From Chondrilla cf. caribensis (Eukaryota; Porifera; Demospongiae; Chondrillida; Chondrillidae): a DNA stretch of 64,000 bases. The notes beneath the pieces were generated by a model. The model was not told where the DNA came from, did no database searches, and was given only the letters and a program-made list of their open reading frames with translations. Below are positions 36,180 through 48,635 of the stretch, one piece after another. Position numbers and translations under genes: made by a program. The stretch lies in the NCBI GenBank assembly GCA_964020155.1, contig OZ026565.1, positions 3,757,053 to 3,821,052 of the forward strand, given 5' to 3'. Numbering within the stretch: position 1 is the stretch's first letter; the number at the start of each line of letters is the position of its first letter.

Positions 36180-37885
36180 GGTAGGTACGCCATATCCCAG
36201 ACAATGCCTATAATCTGACACTTTTTGAAATAATATTATGTTTGGTAAATGGAAAGTCCGAGTTTTCAAAGCTATAACATACTTGGTGGAAACTATCTTA
36301 AGTCAAATAAATACAGTCGTCCTGTGACGCAGGTAGGACATGTCAGTATCGATGGCAAAAACCAATAATTTGTGGTTTTGAAGTTATGTAAACAATGGAA
36401 TTATCTAATTTTGGGTCAGGTCACGAGCAGTCACATGACAATCACGTTTATACACCAACCGTCATAGCAGAATTCACAAAATTCACCATTAAAGAAGTAA
36501 CATTCTCTTCTAAATCGCACCAATAGGTAGATATAAGAAAGCATATCACCTCAAAGAAGAACATTTGGCACTTATTGCGAGACTAGCTGCACCGAGATAT
36601 CGTCGCATAACAATGACATAATGCTTAACTTGTGACATACTCATGAATTGGATATATCACGGTCGAATTTGTAGCGTTCTGATTCTTCTGCCATTCCAAT
36701 GGGTTTTTTGGAAGAAGCTGGCATCACCGAGAAAATGTTCTTACAAGGTAAATCTAAATTTCGCCGAAAGATTAGTTTATATCTATTGTCAAGATGTCAT
36801 AATTGAAATCCATTTCTTCTTCTCCCTAAACGACAAATGCGGTGACATCTCAACAACTGTGATAGATATAAACTTCTCTATCAGTGAAAATTTAGATATT
36901 ACCTTTATCTATCTTTTCATACTGGATATATTCCAGTAAATTTCATAAAACCCACTGGAATTGGAACATTAGCCGATTTCATATGGTTTATTGGAGCCGC
37001 AATTTCACCATTAATGATTTAATGTTGACGTGAAATCCGAAGTGCAAATTGTTGAATCATGTATAAAGAGTTTAGGAATGGTTATTAGGCTTGAAACGTC
37101 ATCTGCTGAGAAAAAATAGCATAATAAAATCATCCTAAAATTTTGGTGGCCATTTTGTCAATGGCAACGATGTTGACACGTCATACCTGCGGAAGAACAC
37201 TGGTATTTTCTGTACACTAATCGAGATGACGCAATGGTCATATTTTATTGCGCAATACATTGCAGATAAAGGTGAAGCTAAGATGTGACCAAGTAGTTTA
37301 CTCAAAAGCCTACACCAGCAAAAGGAGGCTAGCTACAGGGAAATATCCGAACTAATTTTTCATATCAATTGCCAGATAGTAATAATGAATGGTGCAGGTT
37401 TTGTTGAATTGGCACCTGCTAACATGAAAGATCCACCCAAACAAAGCTGGATGGTGATAGATGGAAAATGTACCTTGGGTGGGCAGCAGCAGCCTTTGGA
37501 ATCACAATGTGACAACACCATCTAAAATATGTTAACCTTCATGACACTGACCAAGAGGGTCTTCAAGGCGTTGCCTGGGTATACCAAAACTGTTTAATTT
37601 TTTTTGGCACATTTTCCCCCTTTTAAGTTGTGATTTGCAGCTTCTAAAATACTTTTGAGACCACTGCCTGACTTCAGGAGAAAATGGCCAGGAATAGGGA
37701 AAATGACGTCACGTTATAGAATGACTCGGTGGCAGAAAAAGACAATATTTCTGCGAAGTATAGAATATGTTGAAATGAAGGAATAGAAGATCTATCTAAA
37801 CACGTCTTCAGTCAGTTTCAACACGCTCTCTATCCGAGGTTATCCATTTTGAACCATTAGGTGTAGGGGATATAGTTCCGCTACC
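36180..37885. mobile_element. Inserted repeat of 1.7 kb between module A and GTPase 6
   Basis: Absent from the matching place upstream of GTPase 8, where the flanks 'catgcatgaacgctccgg' and 'ttatgtgactttagatgacgaac' are close together. About 36340-36600 is repeated at 45570-45770 ('gtggttttaaagttatgtaaa', 'gaattcacaaaattcacc'). A hairpin-forming inverted block ('agtttatatctat' / 'atagatataaact') occurs at 36775-36900 and at 45880-45990. No transposase ORF; a non-autonomous element. Confidence 0.6.
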
Positions 37886-38060
37886 CTTCCTCTTTTATGT
37901 AACTTTGGAAGACGAACCTCTCCATGCATGGGTTTTTAGGAGGGTTATTTTTTGAGACGCGGTTCTATTTCTCGTGTTAGATTGTCCTTTATATATCATT
38001 ATAGTCGATCCTACCCATGATGATTTTAACATTCCCCTTTTCAGTGGCACTCTCACAGCT

Positions 38061-38606
38061 ATGGCTGCCTCGGTTGGGTCCACAAGATCTAATGACCATG
38101 TGCAAACTGATATCCATCAGAAGATAATAATGGACAAAACTAAAGAGATAAAAAGTAAGTTGTTACTTTTGTATAGTATTACGTAGTGTGAGAGAGTCTA
38201 TGCATGGTCACGTTTGTCACATAGATATTACTGTAAAAACACTTCAGTATTCCACCACTGTTGGTGGTTTCCATGAATTGTATGTATCATTACTTGCTCA
38301 AAATTGTGATGTTTGCTATTGGTTACAAGACAAACTGTCACATTTCAAGGGAAAATATACCTTGGAGGTTGTGGAATTGAAACTTGAGTTACCACGTATG
38401 GTGCAGTGTCGACTATGTGAAATACACTCTCAGGTACAATAGTACAACTATAGTTGCTTGCACGCTATACGTTTTCATTTCATATTGTGAATATGGTTAG
38501 TTAATTTTACTCTGTACATTTCAATGCTAATACAATCTATAGAAGTCAGATATGCGTGAATACAATTTCAATATGCGAAATTATGCTTGTGCATGTGTGT
38601 CTTTGG

Positions 38607-38692
<86 letters not shown>

Positions 38693-38694
38693 TG

Positions 38695-38734
<40 letters not shown>

Positions 38735-40035
38735 CACATGTATGAGCTTCTAAAAAATGAATAATTGTTTTATCTACTTACATGATATCTTCCACAGAGT
38801 ACACAATTGGTGTTTTCGGATGCACTGGACATGGGAAAACAACATTCTGCAACTTTCTATCCAAAGAAGATCGTTTCAAGATAAATAACCCCACTGAATC
38901 TCAATACAGTGGATGGGAGAATCTAACCTCCATCACCGGTGAGGCTCAACACGGCGTCGTGGAAGATCCTGTTGCTGGAGTTGAGCTGCATCTTATTGAT
39001 ATGCCTGGTTTTGTGGCAACTGAACACATCACTGATACGGCCCACGCAGATCGAGTGAAAGATGGCAGGAAGTTACTAGAGGAATTTGCCAAGGCTCTCG
39101 ATTATGTAAAAGATGGAATCGATGTCATATTTATCACTCTGAAGGCACGTGCACGTATGTCTGCTCAAGAAGAATTTTTAGTGGAATTCCTTGATGGACT
39201 CTGTCTGTGGCCATATTGCGTATTATTATTCACTCATGGTTCTCTTGTTGGGAAGAATGAAGAGGACCGGCACAAAGGTTTTCTCAGATTCACCGAGACT
39301 GATGATTTTAAAAAGAAATGCCCCGTTTTGGCAAAAATGGTGGATAAAACGAAGAGAAGATTTGTGATTGTTGAGTCTGTTGAATTTGCCAGTCTGAGAG
39401 ATCCTCATTATCACCGTTCCAAGCTAGATGAAATTTATGCTGCTATAAATACTGTAAAGCAAGATGTTGGATCCCCTATTAATCACCCTTTCTTGAAGCT
39501 GGCTCGCAATGCATTTGAAATGCAGCAAATGCTCAGCATCAAAGAGGGGAATAACCCAGCACAACAGGAAGGTGATCACAGAGACCATGATGAAAGCATA
39601 GAGGAATACAGACGCAGGCAAAAGGCTGAGAAACAAGCTCATCAGGGGTATCGAGATGGAGATGAAAAGATACAGAGACTAGAGCCTGAACTGCAACATA
39701 AACATGATGAAGCCGAGCGTGACCGTCAGAGAATGCAGCAACTTGTCGACTGTCTAGAATTACGTGTAATCAAAAGATCCAATGCAGATCATGATGGTCC
39801 GGTACGACATCTTGTCAATTATTTGAAGCGGCTGGATGATGATCCCAGCAAATTTGTGGACAAGTACTTGCAGATGGAAATGATGGTGGAGGAGCAAAGG
39901 AGAGTCATTAGTCAAAATGATGCGCAACAAGTGCCCTATACTGAATTCGAACATGGGATCCTGCAGTGCAATGAAGATGTGGAGGGTCAGCCACCTGAAT
40001 ATAGACCACGACAAAAATTTTGTACTATTTTGTAG
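38061..40035 (+). CDS. AIG1/GIMAP-like GTPase 6 with coiled coil and CaaX box
   Basis: Exons 38061-38154 and 38798-40035, phase-1 junction; 443 residues. The 31-residue N-terminal exon ('VQTDIHQKIIMDKTKEIK') is shared with GTPase 8. The GTPase has GCTGHGKT as P-loop, 'IDMPGFVATEH' in place of DTPGYLATQ, 'LLFTHGSLVGKNEEDRH' and 'RFVIVESV'. The coiled coil starts after 'NNPAQQEGDHRDHDESI'. The end ('GPVRHLVNYLKRLDDDPSKF', 'QKFCTIL') matches GTPase 7, while the GTPase part matches GTPase 8, so the gene is mosaic. C-terminal CTIL is a CaaX box. An acceptor 'ctctcacag' two bases before the ATG shows that an untranslated exon lies upstream. Intron 1 holds TG tracts (38611-38730). Confidence 0.86.
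38611..38730. repeat. TG microsatellite in GTPase 6 intron 1
   Basis: Three TG runs separated by tatacgtt and gtgtacatg, about 70 bp before the exon 2 acceptor. Confidence 0.95.
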
Positions 40036-40252
40036 GGTTAACATTGGACTGTAGTTCATTCCCATTTGATTGAAATATACACTCATAATTCAATTAATTG
40101 CATCATGTAACTTGAACTGAATTTACATTCTCTTTGAAGCACTGTGCTTTGCTTTGCTTTACCTATGCTGTAGTTCTACAATACTGTATAATATAATATA
40201 ATTGTTCATTTAACTGTATGGAAAATATGAATACAAAAATATTGTTTGTATT

Positions 40253-40570
40253 ATCGTCTATTTGGCAACTGTGTAAATTTGAAATTGAACTGCGATCGGC
40301 GATCGAATCCTGTCCTTTTCAGGAGAAATATTACTGGTACATGCATGCACACATGCTCAGTAGATCGGAACAATCCTCCCAAAAGCTGCAGTAGTCCTGT
40401 CTACTTTCTTTTCAAGGTTTGTGGAATGTGTTTTTGTCTTCTTTTTCTGTGCTTCTATGTGCATGGCCAAGGGGTGTGTCGAGTTATATCGTGTCTACGT
40501 TCATCAGCCATCGTGCACTTCAGATCCCCACATTCCCGAAGATATAACCCATTTTACTTTAGTCTGGTGG
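40253..40570 (+). repeat. Upstream module, copy B (before a GTPase remnant)
   Basis: Second copy of the shared upstream module, following directly on the 3' flank of GTPase 6. The same order (GTPase 3' flank, then module) occurs after GTPase 7, so the duplicated unit was module-gene-3' flank. The gene that should follow is only the fragment at 41018-41404. Confidence 0.7.
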
Positions 40571-41017
40571 TTTTTTTACACAGACAGTTTTCTGTTTACA
40601 CTCCCTACCACAACAATTCTTGAGCATATGGTGATACATGCAATTCCTCTAATCCACCAATAATGGTGGAATATTTCCACCAGTGTTTTTACAGTGTATA
40701 AAACATTAATTATGACTGATATAATTATGTTATTATATTTGTTAATTGATTCTTTTATATTACACCATCCCTTTAATTTAACCACGAAATCTACTATTAC
40801 ATAGTACAATTGCAAGACCCAAGGCCTACTACCCCTACCACCCACTATGACTCTGACATCAACTTCCATCCTTGATGGGCACTATACTTGACTATAATAT
40901 GGTAACAACATTGGCTGGCAATCATATAACACACATAAATTTAGCTATCCAATTGCAATATAACTTGATGATTTTGGAATAGCTTTTAACCATATTGCAT
41001 TATGATAATTATACTAT

Positions 41018-41404
41018 GTTATGCTTGAATTAGCCCACAATGATCAGGATATGCAACAAAATCTGAATAGGAAAAAAAAGGAGATGATAAGAGACATACA
41101 AAAACTTCAAGAAGATTTAAATTAAAAAAAAATTAATAAAGAATTGGAGAAAATGGGACAACAGCTTACCAGACTTCAACATGAACATGTTGAAGTCTGG
41201 TGTGACCGGCAGCAACTTGTAGACAGGTACCTACAGGCAGAGATGATGGTGGAGGAACAGAGGAGAGTCAATCTTCAAATTGAAACCTTAAATGGCATAT
41301 TGAGGTTCAGGCACCTAAATGAAGTACATATATATAAGAAACACAAATGTACTATATATTGTAGGGTTGGACTCATTATCCCTTTTATTGGAATCTACTC
41401 ATAA
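41018..41404 (+). pseudogene. GTPase remnant: coiled-coil and C-terminal part only
   Basis: Starts with atgcttgaattagcccacaa, equal to the 'MLELARNAHDMH' region of GTPase 7. It continues with the coiled coil, in broken frames, through 'qaeMMVEEQRRVN' to a 3' flank like those of GTPases 6 and 7 ('gtagggttggactcatta'). The whole GTPase domain and the middle of the coiled coil are missing, and an A-rich run disrupts the frame near 41125. Confidence 0.75.
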
Positions 41405-42755
41405 TTCAATTAATTACAAACAATGCTGTGCACATTATTATCTATAATACATTTCAACAATTAATGTACGTGTGTATTTACTCATATTAATTCATTTTTG
41501 TCAATGTAATAAATGATAGCAAACTTAAGCTGAATGTAATTTTGCACCAGATCAATAGAAAAGGATAGTTACTGCATTTAGCCAGTTCTATGCAATACAT
41601 GTACTACCTTGAAATTGTAGATGCATGTAATGAAACTAAATTATTCTATAGTTGTGAATTATTCCAATTTTCCATAAACTCACAGACATATATATTATAG
41701 ATTAAAATTTTGCATGACATTGTGCTTTTTTAAGTATTATTGGTTATCAATATTGTACAGCTATATCACATATGTAAGCTATAATATTATATTTATTATC
41801 ACATTATTATATGTAATTATATTGATTTTTAATATATAGTAATAACAATGCCAGCTAGGAGTATATCTAATGGTATTTCCATTAGCAGAAGCATGTAATA
41901 TTATACATGTGAACTTTCTGCAGCCCCGTACATGTTTTTTATATATACATTAAATTTATTCTCAACGGAAAGGGATTGACATGCCTGCATAACACTCATT
42001 TTGTGGTAATCTCTCTACCTGAAATTGCTAATTAGCAAGGTTAATTGTTTCCATTTGGTAGGGGCGTCTGATCGAGGTTAGCCCACACACTTAATTGTTT
42101 CGTTCTCACAAATTAAGACATTTTGGCCAACATGCAACTTCTGTGTGTGTGAATTGCGAGCTCATCGACATGTCCAATCTCAATCAATTTTGTCTGCCCG
42201 GTTGGAAGGGGGCACAAACATGCTACTTGGTGATGTGGATGATTACGTTTCTGGTCGATTGTGGTTTATACCATTTTATCACCATAATAATACCCCACTA
42301 TTATCTATGATAATTTGATGCTTTGAACCCAACAATCATCTGCCTGTCACTTTTGCAATATTAATTATAATATTTTTAAAGATATAATTTTAAAATATAG
42401 AGAAAACTATAATCTGTCCAGAATTACAGAAACCCCAGCCAGTTTTTGGAAAAGTTAGTGGATTAAAGTAGTATCTATGATTAAAACGTTTAGCAGATTA
42501 TAACTGAATATTCATTTAATTTAGTACTTTTATATAATAATATTGGTATTTGGCCCTTGACAGTGATTGATAACAAGGTCTGGCAGGGCAAGCAATGGCA
42601 GCTGCAGATTGATGGAAATTCACTATACCATGCATGTTAGGCTACACTGCTACTTTTGTATTATATAAAGTGCACAATCATAATTTTGTATGTGTGCATG
42701 TGTAGGTACGCACTTGTTAATATTATAGTATAACACTTATCTCTTCCACATGCAG
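41405..42755. other. Intergenic, with a transposon end fragment
   Basis: AT-rich. The part at about 42030-42125 ('gcaaggttaattgtttcc', 'tcgaggttagcccacacac', 'ttaattg') is similar to the left end of the element at 32233. No gene seen. Confidence 0.45.
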
Positions 42756-43137
42756 TGTACACAATTGCTGTTGTTGAATGTATAATACTGGGGGAGGGAT
42801 CGAAGACTACATTCTGTGAATTCCTATTCAAAGAAAGCCATTTCAGGACAAGTGATCCAATTGAATCTCAGAAACCTCCATTACCAGTGAGGCCCAACAT
42901 GTGCAGTATCCTGGAGGATCATTGAAGAGCATGGGATCTGTTGAAAAGAGTGCTTATTATATGTAGCCCCTACTACTCAGTAACTTGGAACTGCACTTTT
43001 ACTAAAAAACAGAATTTCACATCCTATCGGGAATGGTTAACGTTGCTTGACAAATATGCAAATGATTCAGGGGGATTCAAATGTTGTACCAAACATTGGT
43101 GTAGTTTTTGTAACACCTCAACTCTCCCTGATACATA
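42756..43137 (+). pseudogene. Chimeric GTPase remnant
   Basis: The 5' part (42756 to about 42920) matches the start of the large exon of GTPases 6 and 8: 'tgtacacaattg', a damaged P-loop, 'ttcaaagaaag' and 'attgaatctcag'. The 3' part (about 42920-43137) matches the end of GTPase 4: 'gaagagcatgggatctgttg', 'acagaatttcacatcctatc' and 'cattggtgtag'. About 1 kb between them is missing, and stops and frameshifts are present. Confidence 0.8.
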
Positions 43138-43617
43138 TGAGTATGCGTATTTGCATGTTTAAATAGTTTTAGCTGTAATTATACAGTAAATTTATATATT
43201 ACTATCAAGAATTCCAAATTGAGGAAATTGAGATGTGGATGTACAGGCAAACCTGGCCTCGAAATGGAATTTTGAGATGGAGATGCCAATGGCTGGGTGA
43301 GGATAGGATCTCTGCACACTATGTGAGGAGGACACTGAAAAGGAGAGCCAGTGGAACGGTATCATGTAAAAAAGTTACTCAATACAGGGGTTGGAATTTT
43401 GACAAAATAATGTGAATTACCATAATATACATATTGATGATTGCATGCATTCATCTGGGAATTCCACGCAAAAACGTGTATTCTCGCAAACATAATGCTG
43501 TAATCCGATCATGTCTATATATCCACACCGGAAGCGTATATTATTATAATAACATAGGCGGGTAGAGCGCTGACTCATCAAAGTATAGACTCGCCCAAAA
43601 ATTATAAAAGGAAGACC

Positions 43618-46600
43618 ATGGCTGCCAAAGCTTCGAGTCCAATGACAGAAAGTCGTTGTAGAAGTTTGAATAAACTTCTCCCTGATTTGGAAAAGAAACT
43701 TATTGTAGACAATATCAAGTCGCACCTTCATGTCGACGCGGGCGGGTTCTTGACCGAAGTGGAAATAATCGACGTCTTCTCCGGCCGCTCAAGGGTGGAA
43801 CACGTTCGTTCTTTATTCTCTGTACTAAAGACCAAGGACAATGCCGCGTTTGGTAGTTTCTGCCTTGTACTGAGCAACAGCGGTTACGGCCACTGGTCTA
43901 AGGCGCTCATGGAAGAAGCGGGATTGGACCACGATTTTAAAAGTAAGTATGAGACATGCATGGATGGACCTAATGTATCAAAGTATATATCTGTGATGTT
44001 TTCGTCCTATCATAAGTATATATTAGGTATGCAGTATAAAATAATTTATATTATAATATAGGTGACTGTCTAATTCAGTGTAAACTGACAGTACGTAGGT
44101 TAATGCGAGTCAGGTATAACTTGAAACACTTATGGACACAACTATTATACGTACTTGCAGTGTTAGGGATCAGTCTTTATCGAACACTCATATGCATGTT
44201 GGGTGCGTGCCACGTTTTCCACTTTTCTGTACTATCAATTGCATGGAATTACTTCATACCTGGTCCTGGACCAGGTATGACAAACTGTGCCATGCATGGT
44301 TTGCCCGCATGTTGTTCACTGATTTGAGTAGCAATCGCAAAAATGTATGTTAATTGGTATGAACTGAGATGAGATGGTTAAATTTTGTTTAACATACATT
44401 GGAGTATTAAATTTGTGTAAAAGGTGCATTATCACTTTATGCATGATCCTATACTTGTCAATGTGTCTCATTCATAATTTATTATGTTTCACATGCTATT
44501 ATTATCTATTTCTCCCTTATGTATAATTATAGTGACACCTCATCTTGATAAAGCTAGAGTGAATGCTATTCTATGTAAGCGTCGAAAGATGTTCATGCCT
44601 ACCTTTACGAAGATTCGCCATGGTTTTGACAAGTTACGTGATACACTCATTTCTGTACTTGAGGAACTTCCACCTAAAGACTTCAAACGGTTTATGATCA
44701 GTTTCAATGACAACCTAAGGGGAACGAAGAAGAATGTTGAATTTGAAAAATCCGACATGGAATCTCCCTCCAATATAATGTTGGCCTTGTCATTGCAGAA
44801 GATGTACACACAATTTGATCTTGAAGTTTTTGATGTAATGGCAGAATGCCTTCCTGAGAACAACTGCAGCAATTTTGCAAAAGCTTTGGACAACTACAAA
44901 GACAATGTATTACGCCCTCTCTTAGAGAAGACGCTGTCTGAGTTGGCTGGTGATGCCGAGGTTGTCTCTGCTCATGATGATCAGAAGAAGCAGTTCAGTC
45001 TTGCCTTTGTCGTACCAGACAATGCCACATTTGGGACCCTTATGAAAGCAAAAAGATACTTGGAGGAAAAGATGGAAATCCGCGAAGTCTCCAATATGAG
45101 GTTCGATTTTGGCTGTGGCATTGTCCTCTTTGATATAGCCTGCCCTATCGAGGACACCAGGAAGCTGGCTGAAAGGTTCTTGTCTGACAGACACCTCCAA
45201 GAAATGAAGAAATTGAAAATTATTGCAGTTTACCTACTTTCACATTGGGCTGCCGGAGTTGCTGATAGCAGTGTATACTACTTTACAGAGGTAAGTTATA
45301 GGTGACAATAATTTAGTAGTACACAGCTAACTCCAACGGGGATTGTACGTGAAGTCATGCATTGTCCATAAAAGGTTTGCAGCTGAAGCTCAGTTCATGT
45401 TGAGTTCAGCATTGTGTCAAACGTGTTGTCATAACCACCAATTAATAAACTAGATTCATGTCCTGAGAGCTGCTATAAGTAGGTCATGTATAATATTATT
45501 GTAATGAGTTTGGGGGGAAAGGTGAAACTTTGAAAGTGCACAGGTAGAACACGTCAGCATCCAAGACAGAAAACAATTATGACATTGTGGTTTTAAAGTT
45601 ATGTAAACAATGGAATGACCTAATCTTGGGGCGGGTCGCAAGTAATCACATGATAATCATGTTTCTACAAGAACCGTCATAATGGAATTCACAAAATTCA
45701 CCATTAAAGAAGTCATATTCTCTTCCAAATCACGCCAATAGGTAGATATAGGATAGCGAATCGTTTCAGAGATGAATGTTGGGCACTTATCTTGAGACTA
45801 ACTGTAATGAGATGTCGTTGAGTAACAATGAAGTAATGCTTAACTCATTACATTAATTTTTCACCGATAGAGCAGTTTATATCTATTACCATTGTCGAGA
45901 CTTCATAAATGAAACATGTTCCTTCCTCTTCCTATACGACAAATGTGGTGACATCTTGACAACGGTGATAGATATAAACTGCTCCATCGGTGAAAATTTA
46001 GAGAGTGATCCATACTGTATCCTGCAGTCTACACATTATCCCACTCTCTACTAAAGAAATGGTTTACAGCTCCTTTTGTTTTCCTCCCCAACAATTACAG
46101 GCAAACTATGATATGAATCGTGATCCTGTTAAAACATCATCAACAGGAGGAGGCATTCCTACTAGTGTGGAGACTACAACTGAACACATCCCAATTCCAT
46201 GTGACTCTTTCCAAGGAGATAAAGACAGGAAAAGTGGGTTTGAGCTAGGCATACCTGCTCAAGTGAAGGTTAAAACCGAACCAATCCGACTTGTACAAGA
46301 CAAAAGAAGTGAGTTTGTCACACAGTGTGCTGTTCGTTTTGACACATGTGATGTATTTGTATGTACTAGCTTTTTTGCTGTACATATATGTGGGAGGGTG
46401 ACTGAGTCTCGTGTGTGTGTGTGTGTGTGTATGTGTGTGTAGAATATCGTGTATGTGTGCATAGTTGAGCTTGTATGACATGGTAATTGTGCGAGCAAAT
46501 GTGCACAGATATAATATGTGTGTTTTCTGCAAGGGGATGTTTACATTGTGTTTATTTACTTATACATTGTATATATTTGCATGTGTATTGTGTGTATATG

Positions 46601-48266
46601 TGTGTTCGTATTTGTGTATGGGAGTGTATGTGTGCATATGTGTGTGTTTATTCCACATTGGGGTGTTTAACTTTTATGCATGGTTGCATGTGTTGTGTCT
46701 GTATGCACATGCATGTACACACAGGGGTGTTAACGTCTTTTCTTTTGCATGTAGGGACAGTGTTTGTGTTTTGTTTCCATATGCATGTTTGCATACGTAT
46801 GTGCTTGTATATAATGTGTTTGTGCATTTGTGTGTGTTGTTTGTTTGTGTGTATATCCAGTGAGAACCTCTGGTCTATTCTCTTCTCCAGAATACACCAT
46901 CATTGTCACTGGTTGTTCTGGAAGAGGGAAGAGTACTTTCTGCAACTTTCTCTTCAGAGATAAGCGTTTTGTTGAGAACAATCCAGACAATACTGGAGGA
47001 TACTGGGGTGGTGTGATGTCCACCCTCAGCAAGGCCCAATATGGTGTGATCAAAGATCCTATTGCTGGAGTCGATTTGCATATTATTGACACACCCGGTT
47101 ACCTGGCAACACAAAACAGAACTGGCAACTATCGTGAAGACATGGCCAAGGATGACGAATTTGTCTTTCAGGAGTTTGCCAATGCCCTCATACATGCCAA
47201 GGATGGATTCCATGCCATTTTCGTCACTCTCAAGGCTGGTGAGCGTGTATCCAGAGAAGAAGAGCTTTTGATGGAGTTTATCGACAAGCTGAGTTTGTGG
47301 CAACATTGCATTTTGCTGTTCACTCATGGTCGAGAAGTGGGTGATAAAGAAGAGGATCGCTACCGAGGTTTCCACGAACTGATTAGGACTGAACAGTTTA
47401 AACGGAATTGCCCGGTGTTGGCAAAAATGTTGGCTTTCACAAGCTATAGGTTTGTGATTATTGAGTCTGTCGAACAGGAACAAGATGGCAAATACTACCG
47501 TTCCAAAGTGGATGAGATTATCGAGGCTGTAGAAGTGGTATGTAATAAACTAGGAACTGTCATCAACCATCCCTTGCTGAGGATGCCCCATACTTCCAGG
47601 GAGATGTACAGGGAGGAGGAAAAGTTGGAGCAAGAACTCCAATCCGAGGAACAAGAGAAGCGTAAAATTGAAGAAAAGAAAAGAATGACTGCAAGATATG
47701 ACAAAAATCAAGTTGCAAAAGAATCACCGCAATTAGTGAGTCTTCAAAATAAGCTTCAAGAGACAAAACAAAAGCTTCAAGAAGCAGAGATACAGCAGAC
47801 TCAGCTGAACCAACAGGAGAAGGAAGTATCAAGGCTTACACTGGTTGTAAAAACCAAAGAGCAAGAGCTAAAAGAGGCCAAGGCAGAAATGCGCAAGAAA
47901 ACTAAAAAAGTGGAAATGCTTGTTGACAGTCTCGAGGAGTACATGCAGGGGTCAAAGAGAGGTGCTTCAGATTCTGAACCAGGACAGATTCTTGTCAACT
48001 ACCTCAAGAAAATGGACGGTAGTCCAGGTAAATTTGTGAATGCATACTCGGAGTTGGAGGCATCAGCTAAGAAACAGAAGGAAGTAGATGCCCAACTAGA
48101 CCAATTGTCATCAGTGCCCAGTACATTCGGATTAGTTAGTAAGCATACTGTGATGACTATTGTAGATGCAATCAAGGGAGGGCAGTCACTGATGGATGAT
48201 CAGAAACAATCGCCATCAACTGAGACAACTCAGATTCATTCTAAGACTTTCAAAAAAAAGACCTAA
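43618..48266 (+). CDS. CARD - module - GIMAP GTPase fusion (GTPase 5), no CaaX box
   Basis: Four exons: 43618-43942, 44533-45290, 46101-46308 and 46891-48266, with phases 1, 0 and 1; open throughout, 888 residues. Exon 1 is a CARD-like domain almost identical to that of GTPase 4. Exon 2 (about residues 110-361) is the same uncharacterised module. Exon 3 (362-430) contains 'GIPAQVKVKTEPIRLVQDKR', homologous to the first coding exons of GTPases 2 and 3. Exon 4 has GCSGRGKS (438-445), 'DTPGYLATQ', 'LLFTHGREVGDKEEDRY', a long coiled coil and 'LVNYLKKMDGSPGKFVNAY'. The C-terminus, KTFKKKT, has no CaaX box, unlike all paralogues. The start has a good context (gaccATGG). Homologous GTPase 4 uses the same exon phases, which supports the joins. 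Alternatively exons 3-4 could be a separate gene starting at the Met in exon 3. Confidence 0.82.
45490..46000. mobile_element. Short copy of the 36.2-kb repeat in intron 2 of GTPase 5
   Basis: Shares 'gtggttttaaagttatgtaaa', 'gaattcacaaaattcacc' and 'aataggtagatata' with 36340-36600. It ends in an inverted pair (caccgatagagcagtttata at about 45873 and its near complement at about 45970). The internal part of the longer copy is missing. Confidence 0.6.
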
Positions 48267-48635
48267 GTTGATGGTCAAGCAATCTTGAAACCAATGACAT
48301 AATAAGCTTTCACAGGATAGTGCTTCTTGTCCATATTTTTGAATATTAATTTGTATAATCACTGACTATATATATTATGTATACCATTTGTATTTCCAAT
48401 GCATGATCATAATGTATTAACATACATTGCATGACAAAAGTAATAATTAATATTATATTATATCACTATTATTATTGTACATTTGAACATTTCCAATTAA
48501 AATGTTGTTTACATAATATGATTAATTTCATAAAACAGTATTAATTTCAATATGCATACCTGGAATCTAGAATACAATTTTTGCAAAAAAATCCATCAAT
48601 ATGTAATAAATTAAATAATAAATAACTGGAAGGAA
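48267..48635. other. 3' flank of GTPase 5
   Basis: AT-rich. The stretch 48470-48600 resembles 56060-56200 and 57160-57270 ('aacacttccaatta', 'atgtcacaaaac', 'cacctgcaatatag'), which marks the same duplicated block that carries the glycosyltransferase. Confidence 0.5.

Noticed and set aside
36643..36939. 98-codon frame upstream of GTPase 6
   Set aside because: Lies wholly within the inserted repeat and is not kept in the second copy at 45.5 kb.
44258..44285. Palindrome catacctggtc-ctg-gaccaggtatg in intron 1 of GTPase 5
   Set aside because: A short perfect palindrome, but with no repeat copies or context to suggest a function.
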